From a virus, in the IMG/VR virus record IMGVR_UViG_3300021598_001001, positions 1 through 64,000 of that record: a stretch of 64,000 nt of DNA. One strand, written 5' to 3'. The translations under genes and the position numbers were made by a program. The notes beneath the pieces were generated by a model. That model searched no databases. It was not told where the DNA came from and saw only the letters and a program-made list of their open reading frames with translations. Shown piece by piece: positions 63,798-64,000 of the stretch. Each line of letters begins with the position of its first letter. Position 1 is the first letter of the stretch.

Positions 63798-64000
63798 CTT
63801 TTTTTCATATAAAAATTCTTTAGATGATATCTATCAATTCCAAGTATTATCTAACGGATCAACTAGTGGATATTGGTATTTAAATCCTAAAGAGACTGTA
63901 AGTTATTCAACAGAAGATAATATCTTTGGTCCTGAAGAAATAAGGGCAATTATCTTTATTTCAAAAAAACTAAAAAAACAATATGGAACTGTTGGATCCG
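63787..64000 (+). CDS. Hypothetical protein, 3' end outside window
   Basis: The ATG at 63787 overlaps the previous stop, and the frame stays open to the window end (71 residues visible, starting MISDFFSYKNSLDDIYQFQV). Aromatic-rich with a segment SNGSTSGYWYLNPKETVSYS. Too short to classify. Confidence 0.55.
   Translation, partial: MISDFFSYKNSLDDIYQFQVLSNGSTSGYWYLNPKETVSYSTEDNIFGPEEIRAIIFISKKLKKQYGTVGS

Overview
The window is one contiguous piece of a T4-like cyanophage (cyanomyovirus) genome. The evidence is a T4 replication and late-transcription block (gp33, gp59, gp32, PhoH), a T4-type baseplate and tail block (gp53, gp48, gp4, gp54, gp26, gp51, gp27, gp5) and genes taken from cyanobacteria (psbA, psbD, talC, cpeT, a DUF1825 gene). 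The phycobilin gene cpeT points to a marine Synechococcus-type host, although Prochlorococcus cannot be excluded from sequence alone. The DNA is AT-rich by eye. psbA and psbD look less AT-rich than their surroundings, as expected for host-derived genes.

Layout. 1-1.9 kb: the 3' end of psbA, then psbD, each followed by an intrinsic terminator and a tiny membrane ORF. 1.9-4.4 kb: a string of small early-type genes and tRNA-Ala(UGC). 4.4-20.7 kb: a large accessory island with kdsB and kdsA (Kdo synthesis), two Arg:X amidinotransferases, several 2-oxoglutarate/Fe(II) oxygenases, a radical SAM enzyme, an SGNH-type hydrolase, transaldolase (talC), two tail-collar-type proteins, three tandem GT25-like glycosyltransferases and a short sugar-aminotransferase-like protein. 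20.7-26.8 kb: many small conserved cyanophage genes with glutaredoxin, speD and thyX. 26.8-28.8 kb: two GT2-like glycosyltransferases. 28.8-33.5 kb: phoH, a PD-(D/E)XK nuclease, gp33, gp59, a DUF1825 gene, a 3D-domain protein and gp32. 33.6-38.3 kb, minus strand: gp53, gp48, an unknown protein and gp4 in one late operon. 38.4-50.6 kb: gp54, gp26, gp51, two large virion proteins with cell-wall hydrolase-like domains, gp27, gp5 and spike-like proteins. 50.6-54.3 kb: a second accessory patch with a HisC-like aminotransferase, a SPASM radical SAM protein, tRNA-Leu, cpeT, tRNA-Thr and a Mom-like protein. 54.4-64 kb: a 2193-residue fibre protein, a dioxygenase, a glycine-rich adhesin-like protein and small genes; the last gene runs off the window.

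How the genes work together. psbA/psbD keep photosystem II repaired during infection. talC redirects carbon flow to pentose phosphates and thyX supplies dTMP. The gp33-gp59-gp32 block handles replication and late transcription. The structural blocks build the contractile tail, baseplate and fibres. The 4.4-20.7 kb island looks like a glycan-modifying set whose product cannot be named from sequence. Its most suggestive part is a chain of overlapping genes (StrS-like aminotransferase, cupin-type dioxygenase, amidinotransferase) that echoes guanidinylated amino-sugar or aminocyclitol biosynthesis. Two promoter styles recur: T4-type late motifs (nATAAATA or CTAAATA, about 20-36 bp before a start codon) and extended -10 motifs (TGn-TAnnAT). 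No CRISPR array, insertion sequence or integrase is visible.
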